64,000 bases of DNA from Eubacteriaceae bacterium. GTDB taxonomy: Bacteria > Bacillota > Clostridia > Lachnospirales > Lachnospiraceae. Below are positions 17,154-26,829 of the stretch, piece after piece (position 1 is the stretch's first letter; every line of letters begins with the position of its first letter). The stretch spans positions 119,903 through 183,902 of the forward strand of contig CABIWJ010000007.1 in assembly GCA_902362455.1 (NCBI GenBank), read 5' to 3'. The notes under the pieces are model-generated. The model worked only from the letters and a program-made list of their open reading frames with translations, had not been told where the DNA came from and searched no databases. The translations under genes were made by a program, and so were the position numbers.

Positions 17154-18032
17154 ATGCTTGGTGCAGTCAGTATAAGATTTGTAAATCTTGGTTTTGAAAT
17201 TAAAAATATGGGAAAAAGTATAAATATATTCGGAATTGATATTGCATATTATGGAATTATTATTGCAATGGGTATGTTAATTGCGATGCTGCTGATTTAT
17301 AAGGAAGCAAAGAGGACAGGTCAGAATGTAGATAACTATTATGACCTTACCATTGTAACGATAATATGTGGGATTATCGGAGCAAGATTATATTATGTTA
17401 TTTTTGAATGGGATAATTACAAGAATGATTTGTTATCCATATTGAATCTTCGAAATGGTGGACTTGCTATTTATGGTGGAATTCTTGGTGGAGGTCTGGC
17501 AGCATTTATCTATTCAAGAATTAAGAAAATGTCATTTCCTAAGATATTAGATACAGTTATTTTAGGAGTTCTGATAGGACAGATAATGGGCAGATGGGGC
17601 AATTTCTTTAACAGGGAGGCATTTGGAGGATATACGAACAATCTTTTTGCAATGCAGATAAAATTAGACGAAGTGGGAGGAGTTATATCAGATTCAGTTG
17701 CAAATCACATTAAAGTGGTAAATGGAATCGAATATATTCAGGTGCATCCTACATTTCTATATGAATCACTATGGAATCTATGTCTGTTTATCGGTATTAT
17801 GTTATATAGAAAGCATAAGAAATTTGAGGGAGAACTTGCAAGTATATATATGATTGGATATGGAATCGGCAGATTCTTTATTGAGAGCCTGAGAACAGAC
17901 CAGTTAGTAATAAAGGGAATTGGAATCGCTATATCACAGGTAGTTTCAATTATTCTTATTATAGCAGGAATAACGATAATAATAAGAAACAGATGTAAAT
18001 TACGAAGAGATATGAAGCAGAGCATACAATAA
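17154..18032 (+). CDS. lgt: Lgt, prolipoprotein diacylglyceryl transferase
   Basis: Lgt moves diacylglycerol from phosphatidylglycerol to the lipobox Cys of prolipoproteins, such as those encoded at 38192 and 55830. It is a polytopic membrane enzyme with about seven spans. The signature GRWGNFFNREAFGG and the essential His/Tyr in HPTFLYES are visible. I chose ATG at 17154, preceded by AAGAGGA with 6-nt spacing, over a GTG at 17091 that lacks a ribosome site. The encoded start MLGAVSIRFVNLGFEI suits the family. A short TTGTTAC/GTAACAA hairpin (18046-18066) follows the stop. Confidence 0.93.
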   Translation: MLGAVSIRFVNLGFEIKNMGKSINIFGIDIAYYGIIIAMGMLIAMLLIYKEAKRTGQNVDNYYDLTIVTIICGIIGARLYYVIFEWDNYKNDLLSILNLRNGGLAIYGGILGGGLAAFIYSRIKKMSFPKILDTVILGVLIGQIMGRWGNFFNREAFGGYTNNLFAMQIKLDEVGGVISDSVANHIKVVNGIEYIQVHPTFLYESLWNLCLFIGIMLYRKHKKFEGELASIYMIGYGIGRFFIESLRTDQLVIKGIGIAISQVVSIILIIAGITIIIRNRCKLRRDMKQSIQ

Positions 18033-18152
18033 AATTAGTTGCTTTTTGTTACTTTGGTTGTAACAAGCTGATGAGAAATATATATCAGAGTATATGCGAG
18101 AAATAGAACAGTGTGAGAAATAAAAACAAACACAATATATAGTTGCTTTAAA

Positions 18153-18202
18153 AGAGGTGTCTACAAGATATGCAAAGTCATATTTTGTAGGCTCTTTTTT
18201 TG
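18153..18202 (+). terminator. Rho-independent terminator before the mraZ promoter
   Basis: CTACAAGATATG (18161-18172) pairs with CATATTTTGTAG (18179-18190), extended by AGAG with CTCT, and is followed directly by a run of seven T. It separates lgt from the division cluster. Confidence 0.8.
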
Positions 18203-18222
18203 TACATTTTACATAAAAACAC

Positions 18223-18308
18223 TTGCTATTTAGATAGATTTGAGTTAAAATTTACCCATAAGTGGTGAAAAGTGGATACAAGTGGATTAAAAGTGTCACG
18301 AAGTGGTA
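18223..18308 (+). promoter_or_regulatory. mraZ promoter with five MraZ-type boxes
   Basis: A sigma-A-like promoter is visible as TTGCTA (18223-18228), 17 bp, then TAAAAT (18246-18251). Ten bases further a series of AGTGG boxes begins at 18261, 18271, 18281, 18292 (degenerate, AGTGT) and 18302, spaced 10, 10, 11 and 10 bp, all in the same direction. MraZ proteins are known to bind direct repeats with a TGG core at about 10-bp spacing upstream of their own gene, so this is very likely the autoregulatory operator of the division and cell-wall cluster. Confidence 0.75.
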
Positions 18309-18374
18309 GATAACCAGAAAATCACTATAGCGAACGGACGAATATGTAACAATGGTGCAAAGGAGGTGCGATAA

Positions 18375-18812
18375 GTGTTTTTAGGTGAATATAATCATTC
18401 AATAGATGCTAAAGGAAGACTTATTGTACCAGCTAAGTTCAGAGAAGAACTTGGTGAGAATTTTATTGTTACAAAGGGACTTGATGGATGTTTATACATT
18501 TATCCAGACGAGGAATGGAAGAAATTCGAGAGTAAACTGAGTGAATTACCAATGGGAAAAGGTGATACAAGAAAGATTGTACGTTTCTTTTTATCAGCAG
18601 CAACGCAGGTAGAATTAGACAAGCAGGGAAGAATACTTATACCAGGAAATCACCGAGAATTTGCCGGACTTGAGAAAGATGTTGTTTTTGCCGGAGTTGG
18701 CAAGAAGATAGAAATCTGGAGCAAGGAGAAATGGGAAGAAACAGCGACATTTGATTATGAAGAAATGGACGATGTTGCAGAACGAATGGCAGATTTGGGA
18801 ATTGAATTCTAA
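18375..18812 (+). CDS. mraZ: MraZ, AbrB-like transcriptional regulator of the dcw cluster
   Basis: MraZ is a ring-forming DNA-binding protein that controls its own operon. The 145 residues hold two tandem SpoVT/AbrB-like domains, each with the DxxGRI/LxxP motif: DAKGRLIVPAKFR near residue 10 and DKQGRILIPGNHR near residue 84. It starts at GTG 18375, with AGGAGG (18361-18366) upstream. It heads the mraZ-rsmH-ftsL-pbpB-spoVD run, and its probable operator lies just upstream at 18261-18306. Confidence 0.95.
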   Translation: MFLGEYNHSIDAKGRLIVPAKFREELGENFIVTKGLDGCLYIYPDEEWKKFESKLSELPMGKGDTRKIVRFFLSAATQVELDKQGRILIPGNHREFAGLEKDVVFAGVGKKIEIWSKEKWEETATFDYEEMDDVAERMADLGIEF

Positions 18813-18870
18813 AATATATTTTGGTGTATTAGTCAGTGTATCAATGGAGTGATACAGATTGGAGGAAAAG

Positions 18871-19812
18871 TTGGAATTTGTACACAAATCGGTTTTACTT
18901 AACGAGACAGTGGACAGCTTAAATATTAAACCGAACGGCATATATATAGATGGCACTCTTGGCGGAGGCGGACATGCTTATGAAGTGTGCAAACGACTGG
19001 GAGAACATGGACGGTTCATAGGAATTGACCAGGACGCGGAGGCAATAGAAGCAGCGGGCTTACGTCTGGCTGAGTTTGGCGACAAGGTGACAATAGTAAG
19101 AAGCAATTACGTGGATATTGATAATATACTTAAATCATTAAACATTAGCAAAGTTAATGGAATTATGCTGGATTTAGGTGTTTCGTCACATCAGCTCGAT
19201 ACTGTTGAAAGAGGCTTTAGCTATAAAGAGAATGCCCCATTAGATATGAGAATGGATGTGCGAAACCCGATGACAGCTAAAGATATCGTTAACAATTATA
19301 GCGAGATGGAATTATACAGAGTCATAAGAGATTATGGCGAAGATAAATTTGCTAAAAATATTGCGAAGCATATAGTTAATGCCAGAAAAGAGAAAGAAAT
19401 AGAGACAACATATGAACTTAATGACATTATTAAAGCGGCAATACCTATGAAAATGCGAGTAAATGGCGGACATCCTGCTAAGAAGACATTTCAGGCAATC
19501 AGAATTGAACTCAATAAAGAATTAGAAGTTTTAAACAATTCTATTGATAAAATGATTGATTTACTAGATGACGGAGGGCGGCTTAGTATTATAACATTCC
19601 ATTCATTAGAGGACAGAATCGTTAAGACAAGATTCAGAAATAATGAGAACCCATGTATATGCCCACCGGATTTTCCAGTCTGTGTATGTGGTAAGAAGTC
19701 GAAAGGCAAAGTTATTACACGAAAGCCGATTGTTCCAAGCGAACAGGAGATAATCGAGAACAAACGTGCAAAAAGTTCAAAATTAAGAGTATTCGAAAGA
19801 CGAATATTATAG
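18871..19812 (+). CDS. rsmH: RsmH (MraW), 16S rRNA m4C1402 methyltransferase
   Basis: RsmH N4-methylates C1402 in the 16S decoding centre. It starts in the usual way with [14 protein letters not shown]. The SAM-binding segment [10 protein letters not shown] and later [10 protein letters not shown] and [11 protein letters not shown] are all family hallmarks. I prefer TTG at 18871, 5 nt after GGAGG (18861-18865), to a TTG at 18859 that itself overlaps that ribosome site. The length of about 313 residues is normal. It sits between mraZ and ftsL, the standard order. Confidence 0.94.
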   Translation: MEFVHKSVLLNETVDSLNIKPNGIYIDGTLGGGGHAYEVCKRLGEHGRFIGIDQDAEAIEAAGLRLAEFGDKVTIVRSNYVDIDNILKSLNISKVNGIMLDLGVSSHQLDTVERGFSYKENAPLDMRMDVRNPMTAKDIVNNYSEMELYRVIRDYGEDKFAKNIAKHIVNARKEKEIETTYELNDIIKAAIPMKMRVNGGHPAKKTFQAIRIELNKELEVLNNSIDKMIDLLDDGGRLSIITFHSLEDRIVKTRFRNNENPCICPPDFPVCVCGKKSKGKVITRKPIVPSEQEIIENKRAKSSKLRVFERRIL

Positions 19813-19938
19813 AAGTCAGATACCAAAGATAAAAAGAATAATAAATATAAGAACAAATTCGAAAGTCAGATATAAAACAAAAAAGTGTAAAAAAGAAATA
19901 TGAACAGTAAAATATAGCGAAAGGGAGAGAGTTAACTG

Positions 19939-20436
19939 ATGGCTACCGAAAGAAATTACAAGAAGAATTATATTAGTTATAGTGATTATGTTGAAGGAAA
20001 TGCAGTAAGAAAAAAGAGTGTAGAGGAATTACCGGCAAGATCACCAAGAACATATATAGGCAATCAAAGAGTAAATACATCTTCAGCGATATATAAGAAC
20101 CGTGAAAAAGCCTTGAGAATGAGCAAGGGATATGTTATGGTTTTAGCTGTATGCTGTATTGCTATGGCTTTTGCATGTGCAAAATATCTTTCAATAAGAG
20201 ATGATATTACATCTGCAAAGGCAAATATTGCTTCACTTGAATTAAGTGTTGAGTCATTAAAAGCACAGAATGATTCGTTAGATTATGCGATAAGCAGTTA
20301 TATGGATATTGAAAATATATCAAAGGTTGCAAAAGAACAATTAGGAATGATTCAGGCTGGCAAAAATCAGATATCATTTTATGACAGTTCTGAAAGTGAG
20401 TATATGAAACAATACAATGATGTACCGGAAAAATAG
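19939..20436 (+). CDS. ftsL: FtsL-like septum-formation protein
   Basis: This small bitopic protein has a basic cytoplasmic N-terminus of about 65 residues, one membrane span (about 68-86) and a leucine-containing coiled coil (about 87-140) with a short tail. That layout, and its place between rsmH and the division PBP, mark it as FtsL, which recruits and activates FtsW and FtsI with DivIC. FtsL sequences diverge strongly, so the call rests on topology and synteny more than on motifs. GGGAGAGAG lies upstream of the ATG. Confidence 0.8.
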   Translation: MATERNYKKNYISYSDYVEGNAVRKKSVEELPARSPRTYIGNQRVNTSSAIYKNREKALRMSKGYVMVLAVCCIAMAFACAKYLSIRDDITSAKANIASLELSVESLKAQNDSLDYAISSYMDIENISKVAKEQLGMIQAGKNQISFYDSSESEYMKQYNDVPEK

Positions 20437-20477
20437 TACATATTTAATAGATATGTACTCTGATAACGGAGGTTACA

Positions 20478-22487
20478 ATGGAAAGATATAATAATAGACA
20501 GAAAAATAATAAGGGGAAGAGATTAAGAATATTTACAAGAAGTATGAAAGCAAAGCTGGCAAGACTATTTATAGGTGTCTTGGTGGCTTTGGTTGGTTTA
20601 GGGGTAGTAATTACAAGAATATATGCTAAATCAGGTGAGAAGTATGAAGCAATTGTACTGTCACAGCAGACATATTCTAGCAAAACTCTTCCGTATAAGA
20701 GAGGCAATATTACGGATAGGGATGGAAATGTATTAGCTACCAGTATAAAAGTATATAATATGATAATTGATCCTAAGGTAATTCTTACTGAGAATAAAGA
20801 TTATTTAGAACCAACAGTTGATGCACTTGTTAAATGTTTTGGTTATTCTAAGGATGAGCTTACTAAATTAATACAGGATAATAAAGACAGCCGATATGTA
20901 ATCAAAGAAAAGCAACTTAAATATGAACAGATAGAAGAATTTAAGAAGCTTATGAGTGATACAAAGAATAATCCTGATGTAAAGGGTGTGTGGTTTGAGG
21001 AAGAATACAAACGAATGTATCCATATAGCACACTTGCAAGTGGAACAATCGGTTTCACTGTGGCAGGAAATGTTGGTAACTGGGGAATTGAAGAGTATTA
21101 TAATGACTACTTAAATGGTATAGACGGAAGAAAATACGGATATGTAAATGAAGATAATACAATGGACCCGGTTGTAAAAGAACCTACAGATGGAAATACT
21201 GTAGTATCGACAATTGATTTAAACTTACAGACAATCTGTGAGAAATATATTAAACAGTGGGTTGAGGAATATCATCCTACAAATGTTGCAGTTGTAATGG
21301 CTGATCCTAATACAGGTGAGATTCTTGCAATGGCTGACAGTAATAATATGTATGATTTGAATAATCCTCAAGAGTTGAAAGGGTTTTATTCAGATGAAGA
21401 AATCAAAGCAATGAGTGATGAACAGAAGATAGAAAATCTTTCTAAAATCTGGAGAAACTTCTGCGTGAGTGATACCTACGAAGCAGGTTCTACAATCAAA
21501 CCATTTACAATTGCAGGGGCATTAGAAGATGGAAAGATTAGTAAAGACCAGACATTCTTATGTGATGGCGGAGAAAGAATAAGTGGATTTTATATTAAAT
21601 GTCATAAAACTTCGGGACATGGAACACTTAATGTAGAACAGGCAATTATGAATTCATGTAACGATAGTCTTATGCAGATAGCAGCATTTGAGGGTGTAGA
21701 TACATTCTGTAAATATCAGTCAATATTCGGATTTGGTATGAGAAGTGGAATTGATCTGCCGGGTGAAGCAAGTTGCGAAGGATTATTATACACGAAAGAT
21801 AATATGCAGGTAGCCGATTTAGCTACTAACTCATTCGGACAGAACTTCAATGTTAATATGATACAGATGGTTGCAGGTTTTTCTTCATTAATTAATGGAG
21901 GATATTATTATAAGCCTCATGTTGTAAAACAGATACTTAACTCTAATGGCGGAGTGGTAGCTAATTATGATAAAGAACTTATAAAGCAGACTATAACTAA
22001 AGACACATCAGATTTCTTAAGACAGGCATTAGTGAATACCGTTAATGGAGGAACAGGTAAGACAGCAGCTGTTGAAGGATATGACGTAGGTGGTAAGACA
22101 GGTACTGCACAGCACCATGATAAATCTGATACGACATATTTATTATCATTCTTAGGTTTTGCACCTTATGATAATCCACGGGTAGTATGCTATACAATAG
22201 TTGATGCTCCACAGGTAGATAATCCGGGAAGCAGTTCATATGCATGTAAGTTATTTAGTGCAATTATGACAGAAGCACTTCCATATATGGATGTATTTCC
22301 AACTAAAGAAGTACAAACTACAGAGCCTGCTACAGAACCAGAGACAACTAAGCCGGAAGAGACACAGGAATCTACAGAGCCAACAGTTCCTATGAGTCCT
22401 AGTGAAGATGAGGCTTATGAAGATAACAGTCCGATAGTTGAAGATGTTGAACCATCAGGCGATAATGTAACGACAACGACAGAATAG
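20478..22487 (+). CDS. pbpB: Class B penicillin-binding protein, division transpeptidase (FtsI/PBP2B type)
   Basis: This membrane-anchored transpeptidase cross-links septal peptidoglycan. An N-terminal span (about 29-50) precedes the class-B dimerisation/pedestal domain, and the transpeptidase domain follows with all three active-site motifs: STIK (nucleophile Ser), SCN and KTGT. In place of the C-terminal PASTA domains seen in some Firmicute homologues there is a disordered tail of about 50 residues rich in Thr, Glu and Pro, from VQTTEPATEPETT onward. It lies directly after ftsL with GGAGG before the ATG. A second class B PBP, spoVD, follows. Confidence 0.93.
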   Translation: MERYNNRQKNNKGKRLRIFTRSMKAKLARLFIGVLVALVGLGVVITRIYAKSGEKYEAIVLSQQTYSSKTLPYKRGNITDRDGNVLATSIKVYNMIIDPKVILTENKDYLEPTVDALVKCFGYSKDELTKLIQDNKDSRYVIKEKQLKYEQIEEFKKLMSDTKNNPDVKGVWFEEEYKRMYPYSTLASGTIGFTVAGNVGNWGIEEYYNDYLNGIDGRKYGYVNEDNTMDPVVKEPTDGNTVVSTIDLNLQTICEKYIKQWVEEYHPTNVAVVMADPNTGEILAMADSNNMYDLNNPQELKGFYSDEEIKAMSDEQKIENLSKIWRNFCVSDTYEAGSTIKPFTIAGALEDGKISKDQTFLCDGGERISGFYIKCHKTSGHGTLNVEQAIMNSCNDSLMQIAAFEGVDTFCKYQSIFGFGMRSGIDLPGEASCEGLLYTKDNMQVADLATNSFGQNFNVNMIQMVAGFSSLINGGYYYKPHVVKQILNSNGGVVANYDKELIKQTITKDTSDFLRQALVNTVNGGTGKTAAVEGYDVGGKTGTAQHHDKSDTTYLLSFLGFAPYDNPRVVCYTIVDAPQVDNPGSSSYACKLFSAIMTEALPYMDVFPTKEVQTTEPATEPETTKPEETQESTEPTVPMSPSEDEAYEDNSPIVEDVEPSGDNVTTTTE

Positions 22488-22634
22488 ATGAATTCTATGA
22501 AAACGTGTCTTATAGGTCATTGTAATTGGAATAATATTAAGTATTTATAATAAATTATAATAATAGCAATTAATATCCTGAAATAATTCTACTGACATAG
22601 GTTGTCGGTAAAATGGAGTATAAAGTGAGGTTAT

Positions 22635-24359
22635 ATGTATAGCAAGAGAACAGGTATCAGAAGAAAAATTGTGATATATATGTGTATTTTTCTTATATTA
22701 GCAATATATGTTTTGTCAAGGCTTGTATACATAATGATATTTCAATCTGAAAAGTACCAGGCGAAAGCTGATGAATTACATGACAGGGAAAGAGAGATAA
22801 AGGCTCCGAGAGGAGAAATAGTAGACAGAAACGGTGTAGTTATTGCCACGAATAAGACAGTATGCACCGTTTCTGTTATTTATAGCCAGGTAACAGATAA
22901 GGAAAAGGTAATTGAAGTATTATCTAGAGAACTTGATATGAGTGAGGAGAAAATCAGAAAAAGTGTTGAGAAAATAAGTGTAAGGGAGAAGATAAAATCA
23001 AATGTGGAAAAGGAAGTCGGAGACAGAATAAGAAATTATAATTTAGATGGTGTAAAAGTTGATGAAGATTATAAGCGTTATTATCCATATGATACTATGG
23101 CATCAAAAGTATTAGGCTTCACAGGCGCGGATAATCAGGGAATAGTCGGATTAGAAGTAGAATATGAAGAATATCTTGAAGGAACAAAGGGAAAAATATT
23201 AACATTTACAGATGCAAAAGGAGTGGAATTGCCGGAATTAGCAGAGGGCAGAGTTGAGGGGATAGCGGGAAAAACTCTTCATACAAGTCTTGATGTCAAT
23301 ATACAGAAATATGCTGAGCAGGCAGCTAATAAGGCATTAGAGAAGAAACAGGCTAAATATGTATCTATAATTGTTATGAATCCAAAGAATGGTGAAATAT
23401 ATGCCATGGTAAATGTCCCGGAATTTAATTTAAATACACCGTTTGAATTAAATTATGAAACCGATGTGCCAAAGGATAGTGATGAATATCAGAAACTGCT
23501 TAACAAAATGTGGAGAAATCAATGTATTAATGATACATATGAACCCGGCTCGACATTTAAGATAGTAACTGCAACAGCCGGATTAGAAACGAAAGTCGTA
23601 GATGTAAACAGCGTATTCAGTTGTCCGGGTTTTAAGATAGTAGAGGACAGAAGAATAAGATGTCATAAGACAACAGGACATGGAACAGAGAATTTTGTTC
23701 AGGCAACAATGAATTCGTGTAATCCGGTATTCATAGAAGTTGGTCTGAGAATCGGCGCAGAAAGATATTTTGATTATATGAAAAGACTTGGATTACTTAG
23801 AAAAACAGGAGTTGATCTGCCTGGTGAAGCTGGAACAATTATTCACAAGATAGAAAATGTCGGTTTAGTTGAACTTGCTACAATGTCCTTTGGACAGTCA
23901 TTTCAGATAACACCACTTCAGTTACTTACTGCTGCCAGTGCAGTTATAAATGGCGGAAATCTTGTAACACCTCATTTTGGAATGTATGCAGCAGACAGTG
24001 ATAATAATGTTGTTAAAACATTTGATTATAATGTAAGAGAGAGTGTAATTAATAAAGAGACAAGTGAGACTATGAAATATATTCTTGAACAGGTAGTAGC
24101 AGAGGGAGGCGGTAAAAAAGGTCAGGTAGAAGGTTACAGAATCGGAGGCAAGACAGCAACCTCACAGAAGCTTCCGAGAGGTTCAGGAAAATATATTGCA
24201 TCATTTATAGGTTTTGCACCAGCAGATGATCCCGAAGTTATAGCAATGTGCATAATTGACGAACCGGTTGGTATATATTATGGAGGAACTATTGCAGCGC
24301 CTGTAATACAGGAATTATACGAAAATATTTTACCTTATTTAAACATTAAAAAAGATTGA
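22635..24359 (+). CDS. spoVD: SpoVD-type class B penicillin-binding protein (sporulation)
   Basis: SpoVD works with a SEDS protein to make spore-cortex peptidoglycan. The protein has an N-terminal span (about 14-35), a dimerisation domain with RGEIVDRNG, and a transpeptidase domain with the nucleophile motif STFK and the SCN motif. The third motif reads KTATSQ instead of the canonical KTG(T/S), so its Gly is replaced by Ala. There is no PASTA domain at the C-terminus (574 residues). The call of SpoVD rather than a second division PBP rests on its position between pbpB and mraY, as in B. subtilis and Clostridia; the sporulation role is inferred. Confidence 0.85.
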   Translation: MYSKRTGIRRKIVIYMCIFLILAIYVLSRLVYIMIFQSEKYQAKADELHDREREIKAPRGEIVDRNGVVIATNKTVCTVSVIYSQVTDKEKVIEVLSRELDMSEEKIRKSVEKISVREKIKSNVEKEVGDRIRNYNLDGVKVDEDYKRYYPYDTMASKVLGFTGADNQGIVGLEVEYEEYLEGTKGKILTFTDAKGVELPELAEGRVEGIAGKTLHTSLDVNIQKYAEQAANKALEKKQAKYVSIIVMNPKNGEIYAMVNVPEFNLNTPFELNYETDVPKDSDEYQKLLNKMWRNQCINDTYEPGSTFKIVTATAGLETKVVDVNSVFSCPGFKIVEDRRIRCHKTTGHGTENFVQATMNSCNPVFIEVGLRIGAERYFDYMKRLGLLRKTGVDLPGEAGTIIHKIENVGLVELATMSFGQSFQITPLQLLTAASAVINGGNLVTPHFGMYAADSDNNVVKTFDYNVRESVINKETSETMKYILEQVVAEGGGKKGQVEGYRIGGKTATSQKLPRGSGKYIASFIGFAPADDPEVIAMCIIDEPVGIYYGGTIAAPVIQELYENILPYLNIKKD

Positions 24360-24414
24360 TTATTAAATAGATTAATATTATACTAGAGTTATGTGTGGAA
24401 TGGAGTATAGACAG

Positions 24415-25383
24415 ATGCAGACAAAGATGATTTTATCTGTTTTAATCTCGTTTGGTATAAGCGTGGCATTATGTCCGGTTATCATACCATTTCTTAAGAG
24501 ATTAAAGTTTGGACAGAATATAAGGGAAGAGGGTCCTAAGGATCACTTAAAGAAAACAGGAACACCGACAATGGGTGGTCTGATTATATTGTTTTCAATA
24601 GTTATTACATCACTATGTTTTATAAAAGAATATAAACAGATAGTACCGATTTTATTTGTAACACTAGGCTTTGGACTTATCGGTTTCTTAGATGACTACA
24701 TTAAGATAGTTATGAAACGTTCATTAGGACTAAGAGCATGGCAGAAGATGGGACTTCAGGTTATAGTCGCAGCGATATTTGCTTACTATATAGTAAATTT
24801 CTCGCCTGCGGGAACTAAGATGCTTATACCGTTTACGGGCGGTATATATGATGGAAAATATCTTGATATTGGGAATCTTTTCGTGCCGATGTTAATGTTT
24901 GTGGTAATAGGCACAGTTAATGGCGCAAATTTTACAGATGGTCTTGACGGATTAGCAACAGGTGTTACAATAATGATTGCAGTTTTTTTCACAGTTATTG
25001 CATATATGACGGCAAGTGGAATTGAATTTATTACAGGTGCGGTGGTTGGAAGTCTGTTAGGCTTTCTGTTATTCAATGTATATCCTGCAAGAGTTTTTAT
25101 GGGAGACACAGGTTCACTGGCACTTGGAGGCTTTGTGGCTTCTACGGCATATGTAATGAATATGCCGATATTTCTGCTAATTATTGCATTTATATATATG
25201 ATAGAAGTATTGTCAGTAATTATACAGGTGACATATTTTAAGATAACAGGTGGAAAAAGAATATTTAAAATGGCTCCGATTCATCATCATTTTGAATTAT
25301 GTGGCTGGTCGGAGACAAGAGTAGTAACGGTTTTTTCAACAATAACAGCAGTTATGTGTCTGATTGCATATCTGGCATTATAG
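24415..25383 (+). CDS. mraY: MraY, phospho-MurNAc-pentapeptide transferase
   Basis: MraY makes lipid I from UDP-MurNAc-pentapeptide and undecaprenyl phosphate in the membrane. About ten hydrophobic spans are visible. The catalytic and nucleotide-binding motifs are FGLIGFLDDYIK, NFTDGLDGLATG and the histidine motif APIHHHFEL. I prefer ATG at 24415, nine bases after GGAG (24402-24405), which gives MQTKMILSVLISFG; an ATG at 24391 is an alternative with no clear ribosome site. It is followed by murD, with which it forms part of the precursor pathway. Confidence 0.95.
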   Translation: MQTKMILSVLISFGISVALCPVIIPFLKRLKFGQNIREEGPKDHLKKTGTPTMGGLIILFSIVITSLCFIKEYKQIVPILFVTLGFGLIGFLDDYIKIVMKRSLGLRAWQKMGLQVIVAAIFAYYIVNFSPAGTKMLIPFTGGIYDGKYLDIGNLFVPMLMFVVIGTVNGANFTDGLDGLATGVTIMIAVFFTVIAYMTASGIEFITGAVVGSLLGFLLFNVYPARVFMGDTGSLALGGFVASTAYVMNMPIFLLIIAFIYMIEVLSVIIQVTYFKITGGKRIFKMAPIHHHFELCGWSETRVVTVFSTITAVMCLIAYLAL

Positions 25384-25470
25384 ATGATGTTTTGTTTAAG
25401 ACTATTGCCTATGGCAATTATAAATATAAAGAATTTAATTAAAGAATTCGATTCTTGAAATGGAGGAAAT

Positions 25471-26817
25471 ATGAAAAGTGAAAGATACCTTGTTGCAGGT
25501 TCAGGAATAAGCGGAATTGCAGCAGCAAAACTTCTTGTTAAAGCAGGAAAGAAAGTAACAATTTATGACGGAAATGACAAATTAAAAGTTGAGGATATAA
25601 AGGCAAAGGCAGACAATGCAGATATTGATGTGGTAATCGGTGAATTAACTGAAGAAGTAATAGATGCAACAGATATAATGATTATAAGTCCCGGAATAGC
25701 AATTGATGCACCATTTGTAAACAGGGTAAGAGATAAAGGTGTTATAATCTGGGGCGAAATCGAATTAGCATACAGATTTGGTAAAGGAAGGATAATCGGA
25801 ATAACAGGTACTAATGGTAAGACAACGACAACGGCTCTCACGGGAAAGATTATGGAGAACTACTTTAAGAGTACATTTATAGTTGGAAATATTGGTATAC
25901 CATATACTAATGTAGCTATGGATACAGAAGATGATTCAGTCATAGTGGCTGAGATAAGCAGTTTTCAGTTAGAGTCAATAGATGAATTTCACCCTGTTAT
26001 TACAGCAGTATTAAATATTACTCCTGACCATTTGAACAGACATTATACAATGGAGAATTATACAAATGTTAAGATGAGTATAACAAAGAATCAGAATCCT
26101 GATGAAATCTGCGTATTAAATTACGAAGATGCAATACTTAGAAAAGAAGCGAAAAAATTAAAGAATAAAGTAGTATTTTTTAGCAGCAGATCTAGTCTGG
26201 AGAATGGTGTATGCTTAAATGGAGAGAATATTGTATACAGAGAAGACGGGAAAGAAACCTTAATATGCAATTCGCATAATATGAAACTTGTGGGCATACA
26301 TAATATTGAAAATGTAATGGCAGCAGTGGCAATAGCTGTTAATATGGATGTTCCAGCAGACATTATCAGAGATACCATCAGAGATTTTGATGCAGTAGAA
26401 CATAGAATTGAATATGTTACTAAGAAAGATGGTGTAATATATTATAATGATTCTAAGGGAACTAATACAGATGCTTCAATTAAAGCCATAGAAGCGATGA
26501 CTTGTCCTACAATACTTATTGCAGGTGGTTATGACAAAGGTTCAGAATATGATGAATGGTTTGATGCATTTAATGGCAAAATTAAGAAATTAGTTCTATT
26601 AGGTGCAACTAAAGAGAAGATTGCAAGAACAGCAGATAAACATGGATATCGTGATTATATATTCGTAGACAGTTTAGAAGAGGCTGTTAATACATCAGCA
26701 AATTTAGCAATACCGGGTGACGTAGTATTATTATCACCTGCATGTGCAAGCTGGGATATGTTTAAGAGCTATGAAGAAAGAGGAAAATTGTTTAAGGAGT
26801 ATGTTAGCAATCTTTAA
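25471..26817 (+). CDS. murD: MurD, UDP-MurNAc-L-alanine:D-glutamate ligase
   Basis: MurD adds D-Glu to UDP-MurNAc-L-Ala with ATP. The N-terminal Rossmann domain starts with GSGISGIAAAKLL. The central Mur-ligase ATP site is GITGTNGKTTTT, followed by the EISSFQLE and DHLNRH segments. The C-terminal domain includes YYNDSKGTNTDA, typical of MurD. The 448-residue length is normal. GGAGG precedes the ATG, and ftsW follows 12 nt after the stop. The other ligases murE and murF are not in this cluster. Confidence 0.95.
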   Translation: MKSERYLVAGSGISGIAAAKLLVKAGKKVTIYDGNDKLKVEDIKAKADNADIDVVIGELTEEVIDATDIMIISPGIAIDAPFVNRVRDKGVIIWGEIELAYRFGKGRIIGITGTNGKTTTTALTGKIMENYFKSTFIVGNIGIPYTNVAMDTEDDSVIVAEISSFQLESIDEFHPVITAVLNITPDHLNRHYTMENYTNVKMSITKNQNPDEICVLNYEDAILRKEAKKLKNKVVFFSSRSSLENGVCLNGENIVYREDGKETLICNSHNMKLVGIHNIENVMAAVAIAVNMDVPADIIRDTIRDFDAVEHRIEYVTKKDGVIYYNDSKGTNTDASIKAIEAMTCPTILIAGGYDKGSEYDEWFDAFNGKIKKLVLLGATKEKIARTADKHGYRDYIFVDSLEEAVNTSANLAIPGDVVLLSPACASWDMFKSYEERGKLFKEYVSNL

Positions 26818-26829
26818 GGAGAGATTATT

